Both the position numbers and the translations under genes were made by a program. Positions 6,512 to 13,897 of a stretch of DNA of 16,362 nucleotides are shown here, in pieces. Source of the DNA: CALZKI01 sp045124055 (GTDB lineage Bacteria > Bacillota > Clostridia > Lachnospirales > Lachnospiraceae); the NCBI GenBank assembly GCA_045124055.1, contig JBGVKZ010000034.1:1-16362 (forward strand). The letters run 5' to 3'. The stretch's first letter is position 1. Each line of letters begins with the position of its first letter. The notes under the pieces were generated by a model. It saw only the letters and a program-made list of their open reading frames with translations, did no database searches and was not told the origin of the DNA.

Positions 6512-6827
6512 GGAATTCTTTTAGGCATCGCGCAGTAAATGAAGTTCCAGATATAGGGAATTTCATTTATCTGGGTGATGGTACAAAGGGATGCCATCGG
6601 CGGGAAGTGTAACTTCCCAAGAGATTGGGTAAAGGCATCGCCTTAGGGCAAAGCCCTATTAGAGATGGAGCCCCGAGTTAGTCGCTGTGCGACAAACTAA
6701 TACGGGTATTTCCTTGACGCGACAAGGTGTCGCAATGCAATAATTCACACTCCAATCTGCCTCATATGGTCCAGTGGACTAAAACCTAGCGGAAAGGAAT
6801 TTCACCAAAATGAAAGGAACTATTTAT
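6512..6827. other. Hairpin-rich non-coding region ahead of the IME2 relaxase: candidate oriT
   Basis: These 316 bp contain no gene but at least six inverted repeats in a row: GATGG/CCATC (6577-6598), GGGAAG/CTTCCC (6602-6618), AAGGC/GCCTT (6632-6644), TAGGGC/GCCCTA (6644-6658), GTCGC/GCGAC (6681-6693, nested in CCCG/CGGG at 6672-6706), and GCGAC/GTCGC (6719-6733). A dyad GTCCA-G-TGGAC follows at 6769-6779. The region is more GC-rich than its surroundings. Inverted repeats directly upstream of a MOBV relaxase gene are where its nick site is expected, so this is probably oriT; a structured RNA or replication origin is also possible. Confidence 0.5.
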
Positions 6828-8654
6828 ATGGCAAATTATAGACAGACAAACCATAATGGACGAGTCAGCGCAAAGACTGGCTCTGTATATAATCGAAATC
6901 ACAATGATAGAAATTTCGATGTAAGTCATGCTGATAATATTAACAGTGAAATGATAATGCATAATCTAATAATTCATTATGATGAACATAATACTCCAAC
7001 AGTAATAAGCAGCAACAATTCCAATCGAAAATCCATAGATACGCACGAACATGAAATATATGAAAAGCTCTTTAGTGAAAGTATCTGTAAACAGAATGCT
7101 CGCAATATTGCTATTCGCCATCCTGAACGAAATAAAACAATTGAGGATAAACTAAATGACAAAAACACCTGTCCTGAAGAAACAGTATTTCAAATAGGTT
7201 CTCTAGAAGATGGATTCCCTGACCCTAGTATACTTATTGAAATATTTGAGGAATTTCAGGAAGAATTGATTCATCGTTATGGAAATAATCTACATTTTCT
7301 GGATGCAACATTACATTTGGATGAAGCTGTGCCTCATATACATATCCGAAAAGTGTGGACCTACGATGGCAAAGACGGTTTAGACATTTCACAAAATAAA
7401 GCGTTAATAGAAATGAATTTTGAACGTCCACATCCAGATAAACCGCGTAATAAATATAACAATGAAAAGATGACTTTTTCTGCCTTTGAGCGTGACCTCA
7501 AACTTCTCATTTGCCAGAAACATGGTTTAGATGTTGAGCACACTCCGAAACATCCAGGAAAGGCATCATTGGAAAAAGAAGAAGCTATCGCCCTTAAATT
7601 ACAGGAGAAAAATCAGGAATATCGTGAGGAAACAGAACGCTTAATTGATGAACGTAATCATATTCTCTCTGACAAAGACCATGATATAGCAAAGAAGGAG
7701 GCTCGACTTGAGAAAGTCTCCGCTGAATTAGTATCCGAGGAACAAAAAAATCGCGAAATTGCAGACACAAATATCTTTGGCAAGCCAAAAAACATTACAA
7801 TGTCTGCGCAGGAATTCCGTAGCTGGCAGAAATCAGCCGAAACAAAGGAAAGTAATGAACTAGCTCTTAAAGCTATCTCAAAAGAGAAAAAGGACAATGA
7901 AGCATACGAGAAACGCTTACTAGCGTTCAAGAAAGAGCTTGATGCACGTGAACTCAGTATTGATAGCACTATTGCAAAAGGAATTGCCGATGGAATTAAA
8001 GAACAGCTTCCTGGTGCAATTAAGCAGGAGAAAAGAAATATTACAATTGAAAAAGGGCAGTTAACGCGCCGTAAAAATGGATTAGACGCGCGCGAAGATG
8101 AATTGGTTCAGCGAGAGTCTAAGTTATCCGATGAAGAATATAAGTTTTTCCAAAAGAAGGTAAATAATGATGCCATGGCCGAAAATCTGTACCAACAAAA
8201 AATAGCTCTTGATAAGCGTGAGAAGAATCTTGATAAAGAAGTCCTCACAAGAGTAAAAGAAATTATCACTGAAAAGTTGGAGACATTCTTTAGTAAGTTC
8301 CTAAAACCAATTTTCAAGCGATTTAAAGGCTCACATCAGGACGAAGTATTATCTGTATTAGATCAAATGCCAATTGACCATACATCGGCTCAGAAGCTCG
8401 TCAAATTGGGCTATCCAAATCTCGAAGGACATCCATATGAAGAAGCGTTGGATATTGCAGAGCAAAGAGACATCTATCAAATGCTCCAAGAACATGATTC
8501 CTCTATCAATCCGGATGATATATCAGAGGATGAATATGACAATTTAATTGATTCTATAAAGGACGGAATGTCCGTACAAGATGCTACAAAACAGTTATCC
8601 GAAGTATTAGCCAACAGATTTGTGCCTCCGACTCGTAGGCGTGGAGGAAGATAG
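6828..8654 (+). CDS. MOBV-type relaxase with long coiled-coil tail
   Basis: This 608-aa protein carries a Mob/Pre-like relaxase domain at about 1-245: HNDRNF at 25-30 (His25 the likely nucleophile, by analogy with MobM His22) and HLDEAVPHIH at 163-172, the H-x-D-E-x3-H-x-H metal site. Residues about 248-500 are a highly charged coiled coil, and about 515-608 a small helical domain ending in RRRGGR. I prefer ATG 6828 (MANYRQTNHNGR, like related relaxases) with AAAGGA 9 nt upstream; ATG 6810 is possible and adds six residues. It would process the adjacent oriT for mobilization through a helper. It shares the relaxase class with the IME1 protein but differs strongly in sequence and length. Confidence 0.87.
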   Translation: MANYRQTNHNGRVSAKTGSVYNRNHNDRNFDVSHADNINSEMIMHNLIIHYDEHNTPTVISSNNSNRKSIDTHEHEIYEKLFSESICKQNARNIAIRHPERNKTIEDKLNDKNTCPEETVFQIGSLEDGFPDPSILIEIFEEFQEELIHRYGNNLHFLDATLHLDEAVPHIHIRKVWTYDGKDGLDISQNKALIEMNFERPHPDKPRNKYNNEKMTFSAFERDLKLLICQKHGLDVEHTPKHPGKASLEKEEAIALKLQEKNQEYREETERLIDERNHILSDKDHDIAKKEARLEKVSAELVSEEQKNREIADTNIFGKPKNITMSAQEFRSWQKSAETKESNELALKAISKEKKDNEAYEKRLLAFKKELDARELSIDSTIAKGIADGIKEQLPGAIKQEKRNITIEKGQLTRRKNGLDAREDELVQRESKLSDEEYKFFQKKVNNDAMAENLYQQKIALDKREKNLDKEVLTRVKEIITEKLETFFSKFLKPIFKRFKGSHQDEVLSVLDQMPIDHTSAQKLVKLGYPNLEGHPYEEALDIAEQRDIYQMLQEHDSSINPDDISEDEYDNLIDSIKDGMSVQDATKQLSEVLANRFVPPTRRRGGR

Positions 8655-8680
8655 AAAAAAGGAGCTGCATATGCAGCTCC
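8655..8680 (-). terminator. Terminator of the IME2 cargo operon
   Basis: A perfect 20-bp palindrome at 8661-8680 (GGAGCTGCAT and its complement) is followed on the minus strand by six T (8660-8655). It terminates the small acidic protein gene 10 bp past its stop and separates the cargo block from the convergent relaxase gene. The T run directly abuts the relaxase stop codon. Confidence 0.8.
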
Positions 8681-8689
8681 ACATTAATA

Positions 8690-8914
8690 CTAAAACAACT
8701 TAAATGGATCATCTTCGTCATCGAAGCCGTACATCTTATTTTCAAAATCATCATAGCCATTCGACGATGTAATATGCATTTCGCCTGTTTGCAAATCAAG
8801 CATAGAAGTATCAGACATTCGGCTCATTAAATGCCCGTCTTGGGACATAAACGAATCGCCTTCTAAGTTTCCAAAAATAAATTCACCATTTGAATAGTCA
8901 AAAATATTACCCAT
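8690..8914 (-). CDS. Small acidic protein, coupled to the nucleotidyltransferase
   Basis: The 74-aa product begins MGNIFDYSNGEFIFG and is strongly acidic, ending GFDDEDDPFKLF. It has repeated short turns of the type SQDGHL...RMSDTSMLDLQTGEMHITSS, which suggests a small beta-rich fold. AAGGAGA lies 7 nt before the ATG at 8914, inside the end of the preceding gene, and the two genes overlap by 8 nt, so translation is probably coupled. It lacks the R-x4-6-H motif of HEPN partners, so a classic HEPN/MNT toxin-antitoxin pair is not supported. It could be a partner, inhibitor or DNA mimic; I do not recognise a named family. Confidence 0.72.
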   Translation of the reverse strand: MGNIFDYSNGEFIFGNLEGDSFMSQDGHLMSRMSDTSMLDLQTGEMHITSSNGYDDFENKMYGFDDEDDPFKLF

Positions 8915-9614
8915 TATAAAAATCTCCTTGTCCCCATATAGAATAAAAGCCTCCAATATTTCGTGATACATTTTTATGATATTGGTTATAAACATCATTA
9001 ATTGCTTCAATGTAACAAATGAAGGAAGGCTTAGTCGAAACATTAATATACGCATTCTTTTTTTCCAAATACGCACATCTCACTTCATTCCAATGACCAT
9101 TTTTTAAGAATTCCTCTTTAGCAAAAATCTCTCTACTATCAGGTCCAATATTCCAAATCCATCGATCCATCTGGACAATTCCTGTTTTTTGATGAATTAA
9201 TCTATGCCAATTTCCTTGCTCATCTTCTTTTACAATAGCAACATCAATACTAAATTCAGTTTGATTACCTTTTTTGAATTTGAATCTTCCTACAGTAATA
9301 GCGGAAGTTGAATCATCACAATGATATTTTCCATAGCCATTTTTATCAAGTACATAATTAAATGCCGTCATTATTTGCTCTTTCAAATCATGACCGCTGA
9401 AATATATCCCTTCATCAATAATCCATAGATTAAAATCGAAATCAATTGGCCCGGTCTCGTTTTGGGTAATAAATCCATGACGACCACTCCCTACAACTTC
9501 CATGCAAGAATCAATATCATAATGTTTTAGTTCTTGGACTAATTGATTCACCAAATCTGCACAAAAGCTGTATGCTGACTTGAGAAAATGCTTATCTGTT
9601 ACATACCTATACAT
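8907..9614 (-). CDS. Nucleotidyltransferase-fold protein
   Basis: The 235-aa protein shows the polymerase-beta-like nucleotidyltransferase pattern: VVGSGRHG (Gly42-Ser43), then PIDFDFN with Asp58 and Asp60, and a third acidic residue in FSIDVAIV (Asp124). All three catalytic carboxylates are present, so it should be an active enzyme that transfers a nucleotide. The substrate (nucleotide second messenger, tRNA, protein or antibiotic) cannot be read from the sequence. Start ATG 9614 is chosen for its AAGGAGA 6 nt upstream; an upstream in-frame start at 9653 has no such site. It has its own promoter-like sequence and overlaps the downstream small gene. Residues after about 185 (KPSFICYIEAINDVYNQYHKN) form a helical C-terminal segment. 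Confidence 0.75.
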   Translation of the reverse strand: MYRYVTDKHFLKSAYSFCADLVNQLVQELKHYDIDSCMEVVGSGRHGFITQNETGPIDFDFNLWIIDEGIYFSGHDLKEQIMTAFNYVLDKNGYGKYHCDDSTSAITVGRFKFKKGNQTEFSIDVAIVKEDEQGNWHRLIHQKTGIVQMDRWIWNIGPDSREIFAKEEFLKNGHWNEVRCAYLEKKNAYINVSTKPSFICYIEAINDVYNQYHKNVSRNIGGFYSIWGQGDFYNG

Positions 9615-9670
9615 ATAGTTTCTCCTTTCATTTCCCAAGCCACCAAATAGCATCGTTGCTAAATCATTGT

Positions 9671-9700
9671 AGAATATCAGAAGCTATTTATAATTGTCAA
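9671..9700 (-). promoter_or_regulatory. Promoter of the nucleotidyltransferase operon
   Basis: On the minus strand TTGACA (9700-9695) is followed after 18 bp by TATTCT (9676-9671), about 55 bp before the start codon. A perfect -35 with a moderate -10 indicates the pair can be expressed apart from the nuclease gene upstream. Confidence 0.45.
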
Positions 9701-9716
9701 CTAATTTTTCATTTTG

Positions 9717-11831
9717 CTATGGAATGTTTTTCTTCCTCCCTGAGCAAAATGGACAATTATACCCTCTAACTGTTCTTTCAACAATATGAGCTTGCCATTC
9801 ATGTCCTTCCATGCATCTCCACCACACCTTTTTGTTACTTCTTCCTGTAACTTCACTAGGAGTTAATTGCATATTTTTTTCGAAATTCCATTCTTTTGAA
9901 ATATTTGGATATTGTGTCTCTAAATCATTAAATCCACTTAACACTTTTTTATTTGCACAATATGGGCAACCTGTCCCTCGACTTCTATTTGCGACTGTAC
10001 TTTCCCATTCATGCCCCAAACAACATTTCCACCACACTTTTTTTTGCGAACCAGAAGTGATTTCTGAAGGAAGCAGGCATTCATTTTTTTCATAATTCCA
10101 TTCCTTACATAGAGCAGGATTTTTTTCTTCCAAACTTCCAGTTTTTTCTAACGCATGTTTCTTATAAGATAATACACGTTTTTCGTTTCCACAAATAGGA
10201 CAACCAATCCCCTTATTCCTTGTACATACAACGGCTTCCCATTCATGCCCTAATCTGCATTTCCACCATACCTTTCGATTACTATTAGCAGAAATCATTG
10301 AAGGATGCAAATCGCCATTTTTCTCATAATTCCATTCTTGAGACACGTCTGGATTCTTTAATAACAAACTCCTTTCTTTTTTATTTGACATATACATGCT
10401 CATGATATTTTGTCTGTCTTTCTCAACAGATATATGACCATTACTGATTCCAATCATCTTTAATATCTGCTCAACTATTTCAGATAGTTCACTATCTGAA
10501 TTATTATTATTTCTTACAATACACACACAATTTTCAAAATTTGTTAATCCTTTTTCACGAACTCTAATCAATGTAATATTTTTTTCTTTACATAATTGGT
10601 TTTTTTGATTTTCTAGGCTTTCTTTGTCATAATGCCAATTGTAACCATCATATTCAATGCCAATTCTTTTACTAGGAATATATATATCTAATTCCATCCC
10701 CAATGACATATCCCCGCTGATAGCGTCCTTGCAATGCTGTTTAACATAGAAAAATATTGCCTGCTCTGGAAATGATGTTCTAATTTCTTTTTGACAAATA
10801 GGGCACCGCCTTCCTCCTACACGATGATCTATTGATGCTTTCCATTTATGTCCATAATCACATTTCCACCATACCTTTTTGCCACTTCTCGCAGTAAACA
10901 TATTAGGCAAAGAATTACCGTTTTTCTCATAATTCCACTCATCGCATAGTTTTGGATACAATGTTTCAAAATCATTATATCCAACTAGGACTTTTTTACC
11001 TGCACAAAATGGACAGCCAACGCCCCTGTTTCTGGAATTAATTAATGCTTGCCATTCATGTCCTTTCTTGCATTTCCACCACACTTTTTTATTTGAATTT
11101 GCTGCAACCATTGAAGGTTTCAAGGAACCATTCTTTTCATAATTCCATTCTTTTACAAGCACTGGGTTAATAGTTGACAAATCATTATATCCTGCAAGAA
11201 TCATTTGGTTCGCACAATATGGACAGCCATTTCCAGCTTTCCTAGTTCCAATTACTGCCTGCCATTCATGTCCTTCTTTACATTTCCACCATACATTTTT
11301 ATCACTTCCAGCGGAGACCATTGTTGGCTCTAGTTCTCCATTTCGCTCGTAATTCCATTCGGCTACTAACTGTGGCATCGTAGTCTTCAAATCATTATAT
11401 CCAACAAGAACTTTTACATTATTACAATATGGGCAACCTCTGCCATTCGCTCTATTACTAACTTTTGCTTCCCACTCATGACCTCTGTTACAAATCCACC
11501 AGTAAAACTTCCCTGATTTAGGCAAAATATCTTTTGGCTCAAGGGGTGCGTTTTTTGAATAATTCCACTCTTTAGCAATCTCAGGAAAACAAACTTCAAG
11601 ATTATTATCCGCAGTTGCATATTTCCCTGCACAATATGGGCAGCCTCCTCCATTCACACGAGTATGCACCACAGCTTCCCAACTATGGTTTTTGGAACAT
11701 TTCCACCATATTTTTTTCCCACTTTTAGGCATATAATCCTTGGGTAATTTCCCGATATTTCTTTCTTCATCCCATTCGTCTAGCAAATTCGCCAAGCCAT
11801 TTTTTTGACAATATTGTTCAAGATTTTCCAT
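9717..11831 (-). CDS. Treble-clef/zinc-ribbon repeat protein with a central Vsr-like PD-(D/E)XK nuclease
   Basis: This 704-aa protein has eight repeats of about 70 residues, each WW-x-C-x3-H-x-W-x-A-type followed by a G-CP-x-C pair. They start near residues 42, 111, 181, 251, 321, 522, 600 and 670, and each has four Cys/His zinc ligands; the family resembles DUF4379 probable zinc ribbons. Between repeats 5 and 6, at about 352-460, lies a nuclease-like domain: Glu356, MELDIYIP (Asp382), IGIEYDGYNWH (Glu393, Asp395, His400), a basic stretch at 410-415, and ITLIRVRE, as in Vsr/DUF559 endonucleases. It probably binds nucleic acid through the array and cuts it. GGAG lies 9 nt before the ATG. It lies in the IME2 cargo zone on the strand opposite the transfer genes. 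Defence or element-competition is inferred. Confidence 0.85.
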   Translation of the reverse strand: MENLEQYCQKNGLANLLDEWDEERNIGKLPKDYMPKSGKKIWWKCSKNHSWEAVVHTRVNGGGCPYCAGKYATADNNLEVCFPEIAKEWNYSKNAPLEPKDILPKSGKFYWWICNRGHEWEAKVSNRANGRGCPYCNNVKVLVGYNDLKTTMPQLVAEWNYERNGELEPTMVSAGSDKNVWWKCKEGHEWQAVIGTRKAGNGCPYCANQMILAGYNDLSTINPVLVKEWNYEKNGSLKPSMVAANSNKKVWWKCKKGHEWQALINSRNRGVGCPFCAGKKVLVGYNDFETLYPKLCDEWNYEKNGNSLPNMFTARSGKKVWWKCDYGHKWKASIDHRVGGRRCPICQKEIRTSFPEQAIFFYVKQHCKDAISGDMSLGMELDIYIPSKRIGIEYDGYNWHYDKESLENQKNQLCKEKNITLIRVREKGLTNFENCVCIVRNNNNSDSELSEIVEQILKMIGISNGHISVEKDRQNIMSMYMSNKKERSLLLKNPDVSQEWNYEKNGDLHPSMISANSNRKVWWKCRLGHEWEAVVCTRNKGIGCPICGNEKRVLSYKKHALEKTGSLEEKNPALCKEWNYEKNECLLPSEITSGSQKKVWWKCCLGHEWESTVANRSRGTGCPYCANKKVLSGFNDLETQYPNISKEWNFEKNMQLTPSEVTGRSNKKVWWRCMEGHEWQAHIVERTVRGYNCPFCSGRKKNIP

Positions 11832-12420
11832 TTCTACTCACTCCATTAGATATCCTTTTTATCAAAGTAATTTCCATGAATTATTTAATTATATCACTAA
11901 ATTTTAGCAATTAGCTTTTTTTTAACCCAAAAACATTTATAGAAGATTATTTCTGAAAAAGTGCAACGAAACGAAATTTTCTTCCCATATGCCTTATATA
12001 AAAATCATTCAACAAAAATCGTGAATTTTAAAATTTTGTTCCCATATACCAAGCAAAGGGCAGGAACAATAAAGGCATTAGCAATTATTGTTCCCACATA
12101 CATATCGAAATGATAAATGCATGATTTTTTGTAATCACCTTTTTTTGACCCTAAGTACATATTGAAAAAGAAAAAACTGCAGATTCAAGAAATATGGGGA
12201 CCAAATAATTTATATAAAGGGCAAAAAGGAAGATTAAGGGATTTTGTTCCCATATTCCCTATGTAAGCAAAAAAAACTTGGCCTAAACTCTGTAATCAGC
12301 TTTTTTAGGCTCCATGTAACTAATAGGGGACATTATATGTCCAAGCACATTGGCAACTGAATATGGATAGATTTGATTGATTTGAAGGAGTGTTCTAATA
12401 ATCGAAGGGAGGTGATCTGC
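11832..12420. repeat. Repeat-rich gap between the nuclease and integrase genes
   Basis: No gene is visible. GTTCCCATAT-like 10-mers occur in direct orientation at 11981-11990, 12038-12047, 12090-12099 and 12246-12255, and once inverted at 12192-12201 (ATATGGGGAC). A second, degenerate family, roughly GTAATCAGCTTTTTT followed by a CC-containing segment, starts at about 11908, 12131 and 12292. Both families lie in the shared upstream region of two divergent genes. They could be excisionase/integrase or regulator sites, or encode a repetitive RNA. Confidence 0.6.
12328..12342. promoter_or_regulatory. Operator-like dyad upstream of IME2 integrase
   Basis: GGACAT-TAT-ATGTCC is a perfect 6-bp dyad about 80 bp before the integrase start, flanked by CC/GG-type bases. 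Its length suits a dimeric repressor. No matching regulator gene is present in IME2. Confidence 0.35.
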
Positions 12421-13785
12421 ATGAATTCAAACTCAATGAATTACATATCTGATGAAATCACGTTGCAGATTCAGCAGATACAATTGCAAATCATCTCCTT
12501 GAAATGCCAGGAGAAAGAAGGTACTATTACAAGTGCTGGTGCTGCTTTTTTAGATGAATTGACAAAGAAAGAATTTAAACTAAAAGAACAGAAAGTATTA
12601 GAGGTTCATACAAACGCTATCCAAAGCGGAACCCTCATAAAAAACGGCAAGGAAAAAACTTATTATCAGACTCGTGTGAAGTCTCTAAAGAATCCACCTA
12701 GATGCTCAACCTATGAAGCACTAATCGAAAAGCTTTATGACCATTACTTTGGAACAACTATTTTAAATGATTATTCATTTGAATCAGTATTCGAAGCAGC
12801 TCTTGAAGAAAAGATACGATTAACTGCTCCAAAGGAAAAGACAGTACGTGATTATCATAGCTCATATAAAGCTTTTATCACACCTGAATTTGGCTCTAGA
12901 GATATTCGAGAGATTACAAGCACTCAACTAAAGGAATACTTACAGGTTCAGACGCGAAGAATCAACCCTACATGGAAGCGATTCCTCAAATTCAAGGGAA
13001 TCCTCAATTTAGCGTTTCGATACGCTTCTGACCCAGATCATCGCATCATAGCGGTTAATATCGTTCCTTCTGATAATGGTCCTTACAAAAAGAATCTTAC
13101 AATGTCGGATGACAGACCAGAGGAAAAAGCATTTCAACCTCATGAAATCGAAATGATACGCGAATACCTTTGGGCAAGAGTGGAAAGAGAAAAATATGAT
13201 GTAAATGGTTATGCCATTCTCTTTTCATCTCACACAGGAGTTCGTCAGGGTGAGATTCCATCACTCAAGTGGGAAGATATTTCTGAAAAGCTGATTCACA
13301 TTCATTCACAGCAGAATGATAGAGAAACAGCTAACGGAAAAGAATACTATTACAATCCAACCACCAAGAACGAAAAGGGCGAAAGTAAAAATGGCCGTTA
13401 TATTCCTCTCACACAGGAAGTAAAGCACATTCTAAATGAGCTGAAGAAGAAACAAGAAGCACTTGGAATTCATTCTGAATGGGTATTTGCCAAAGAGGAC
13501 GGCAACTGGACAACAACCGTTGCCTACTACGAAAGCTTATACAAGATTTGCGTAGACAAGCTAGGTCTTGGGCTTAGCAACAATCACGCATTCAGAATCG
13601 CTCTTAATTCTTATGTTTTAATACCAATGGGATTAGATGCTCCAGAGAGAGCAAGAATTCTTGGACATTCTGTGCAGACGAATTTAGAACACTACACATT
13701 CTCAAGAGATAAAGAGTTCTTAAATGAAATCGGAGATCTCTGGGATAACTTCAACAAAGAAAATGGTTTGTCTAAAGTCGGTTAG
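12421..13785 (+). CDS. Tyrosine integrase of IME2
   Basis: This 454-aa protein carries the tyrosine recombinase residues: Arg275 in TGVRQGE, Lys316 (TTKNEKG), His389 and Arg392 in HAFR, His416 in LGHS, and nucleophile Tyr425 in LEHYTF. Residues 1-60 are helical and coiled-coil-like, 95-205 form the SAM-like core-binding domain (TVRDYHSSYKAF), and 240-440 the catalytic domain. The ATG at 12421 follows GGGAGGTGATC, a strong ribosome binding site; a TTG upstream in frame is not supported. The gene ends about 90 bp from the intact tRNA. It targets the same tRNA 3' end as the IME1 integrase but differs in sequence throughout, and its arm sites differ too. Confidence 0.93.
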   Translation: MNSNSMNYISDEITLQIQQIQLQIISLKCQEKEGTITSAGAAFLDELTKKEFKLKEQKVLEVHTNAIQSGTLIKNGKEKTYYQTRVKSLKNPPRCSTYEALIEKLYDHYFGTTILNDYSFESVFEAALEEKIRLTAPKEKTVRDYHSSYKAFITPEFGSRDIREITSTQLKEYLQVQTRRINPTWKRFLKFKGILNLAFRYASDPDHRIIAVNIVPSDNGPYKKNLTMSDDRPEEKAFQPHEIEMIREYLWARVEREKYDVNGYAILFSSHTGVRQGEIPSLKWEDISEKLIHIHSQQNDRETANGKEYYYNPTTKNEKGESKNGRYIPLTQEVKHILNELKKKQEALGIHSEWVFAKEDGNWTTTVAYYESLYKICVDKLGLGLSNNHAFRIALNSYVLIPMGLDAPERARILGHSVQTNLEHYTFSRDKEFLNEIGDLWDNFNKENGLSKVG

Positions 13786-13791
13786 ATAAGG

Positions 13792-13811
13792 GGGTCAACC
13801 AGGGTCAACCA
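13792..13811 (+). repeat. Paired GGGTCAACCA arm-type sites, right end of IME2
   Basis: GGGTCAACCA at 13792-13801 and 13802-13811, directly adjacent, 6 bp past the integrase stop. They match the pair at 5470-5491 including the trailing CTTT. The spacing is 10 bp here and 12 bp at the left end. Confidence 0.6.
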
Positions 13812-13827
13812 CTTTAGACAAAATTAA

Positions 13828-13860
13828 AAATCCTCGAGAACCGCGAATTCTCAAGGATTT
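13828..13860. terminator. Hairpin between IME2 integrase and the tRNA, likely terminator on both strands
   Basis: AAATCCT-C-GAGAA (13828-13840) pairs with TTCTC-A-AGGATTT (13848-13860) with one mismatch and a 7-nt loop. Short A/T tracts flank it; the T-rich side is better on the minus strand. It can end the integrase transcript and, in reverse, serve as the present terminator of the tRNA-Leu transcript in place of the one displaced to 143-174. Confidence 0.6.
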
Positions 13861-13875
13861 CCAACTAAAAACTCT

Positions 13876-13897
13876 AATGCGGAAGATGGGACTTGAA
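13876..13897 (-). repeat. Attachment site copy C (tRNA-proximal att of IME2)
   Basis: This is the 22-bp segment within the intact tRNA gene, from two bases past the discriminator through the acceptor and T arm. It defines the core used by both integrases and keeps the tRNA functional after insertion. Confidence 0.9.

Larger units (their letters stand above)
5389..13897. mobile_element. IME2: integrative mobilizable element with nuclease/nucleotidyltransferase cargo
   Basis: The element is bounded by att copies B and C. Left to right it has a frameshifted replication-initiator gene, a hairpin-rich region, a MOBV relaxase, a minus-strand cargo block of three genes, a repeat-rich gap and a tyrosine integrase ending about 90 bp from the tRNA. 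Both ends carry paired GGGTCAACCA repeats (5470-5491, 13792-13811). No mating-pore genes are present. Recombination between copies B and C would release about 8,487 bp; between A and C, about 13,690 bp carrying both elements. Being next to the intact tRNA, it is probably the later arrival, though the reverse order is possible. Confidence 0.85.

Noticed and set aside
8690..9614. MNT/HEPN toxin-antitoxin pair
   Set aside because: The nucleotidyltransferase is longer than typical MNT proteins and the small partner lacks the R-x4-6-H motif and the helical look of HEPN.
8690..9614. CBASS operon
   Set aside because: The enzyme has a nucleotidyltransferase pattern, but no effector (nuclease, phospholipase or membrane protein) follows it, and the acidic 74-aa protein matches none of the known ancillary proteins.
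9811..11700. Regularly spaced DNA repeats that could suggest a CRISPR-like or satellite array
   Set aside because: They follow the 70-residue protein repeats of the zinc-ribbon protein in one reading frame, with varied third positions, so they are coding repeats.
12373..12420. Longer integrase starting at a TTG at 12373
   Set aside because: No ribosome binding site before it, whereas GGGAGGTGATC precedes the ATG at 12421.
186..13897. Full integrative conjugative elements
   Set aside because: No VirB4-, VirD4- or other mating-pore-like genes are present in either unit.
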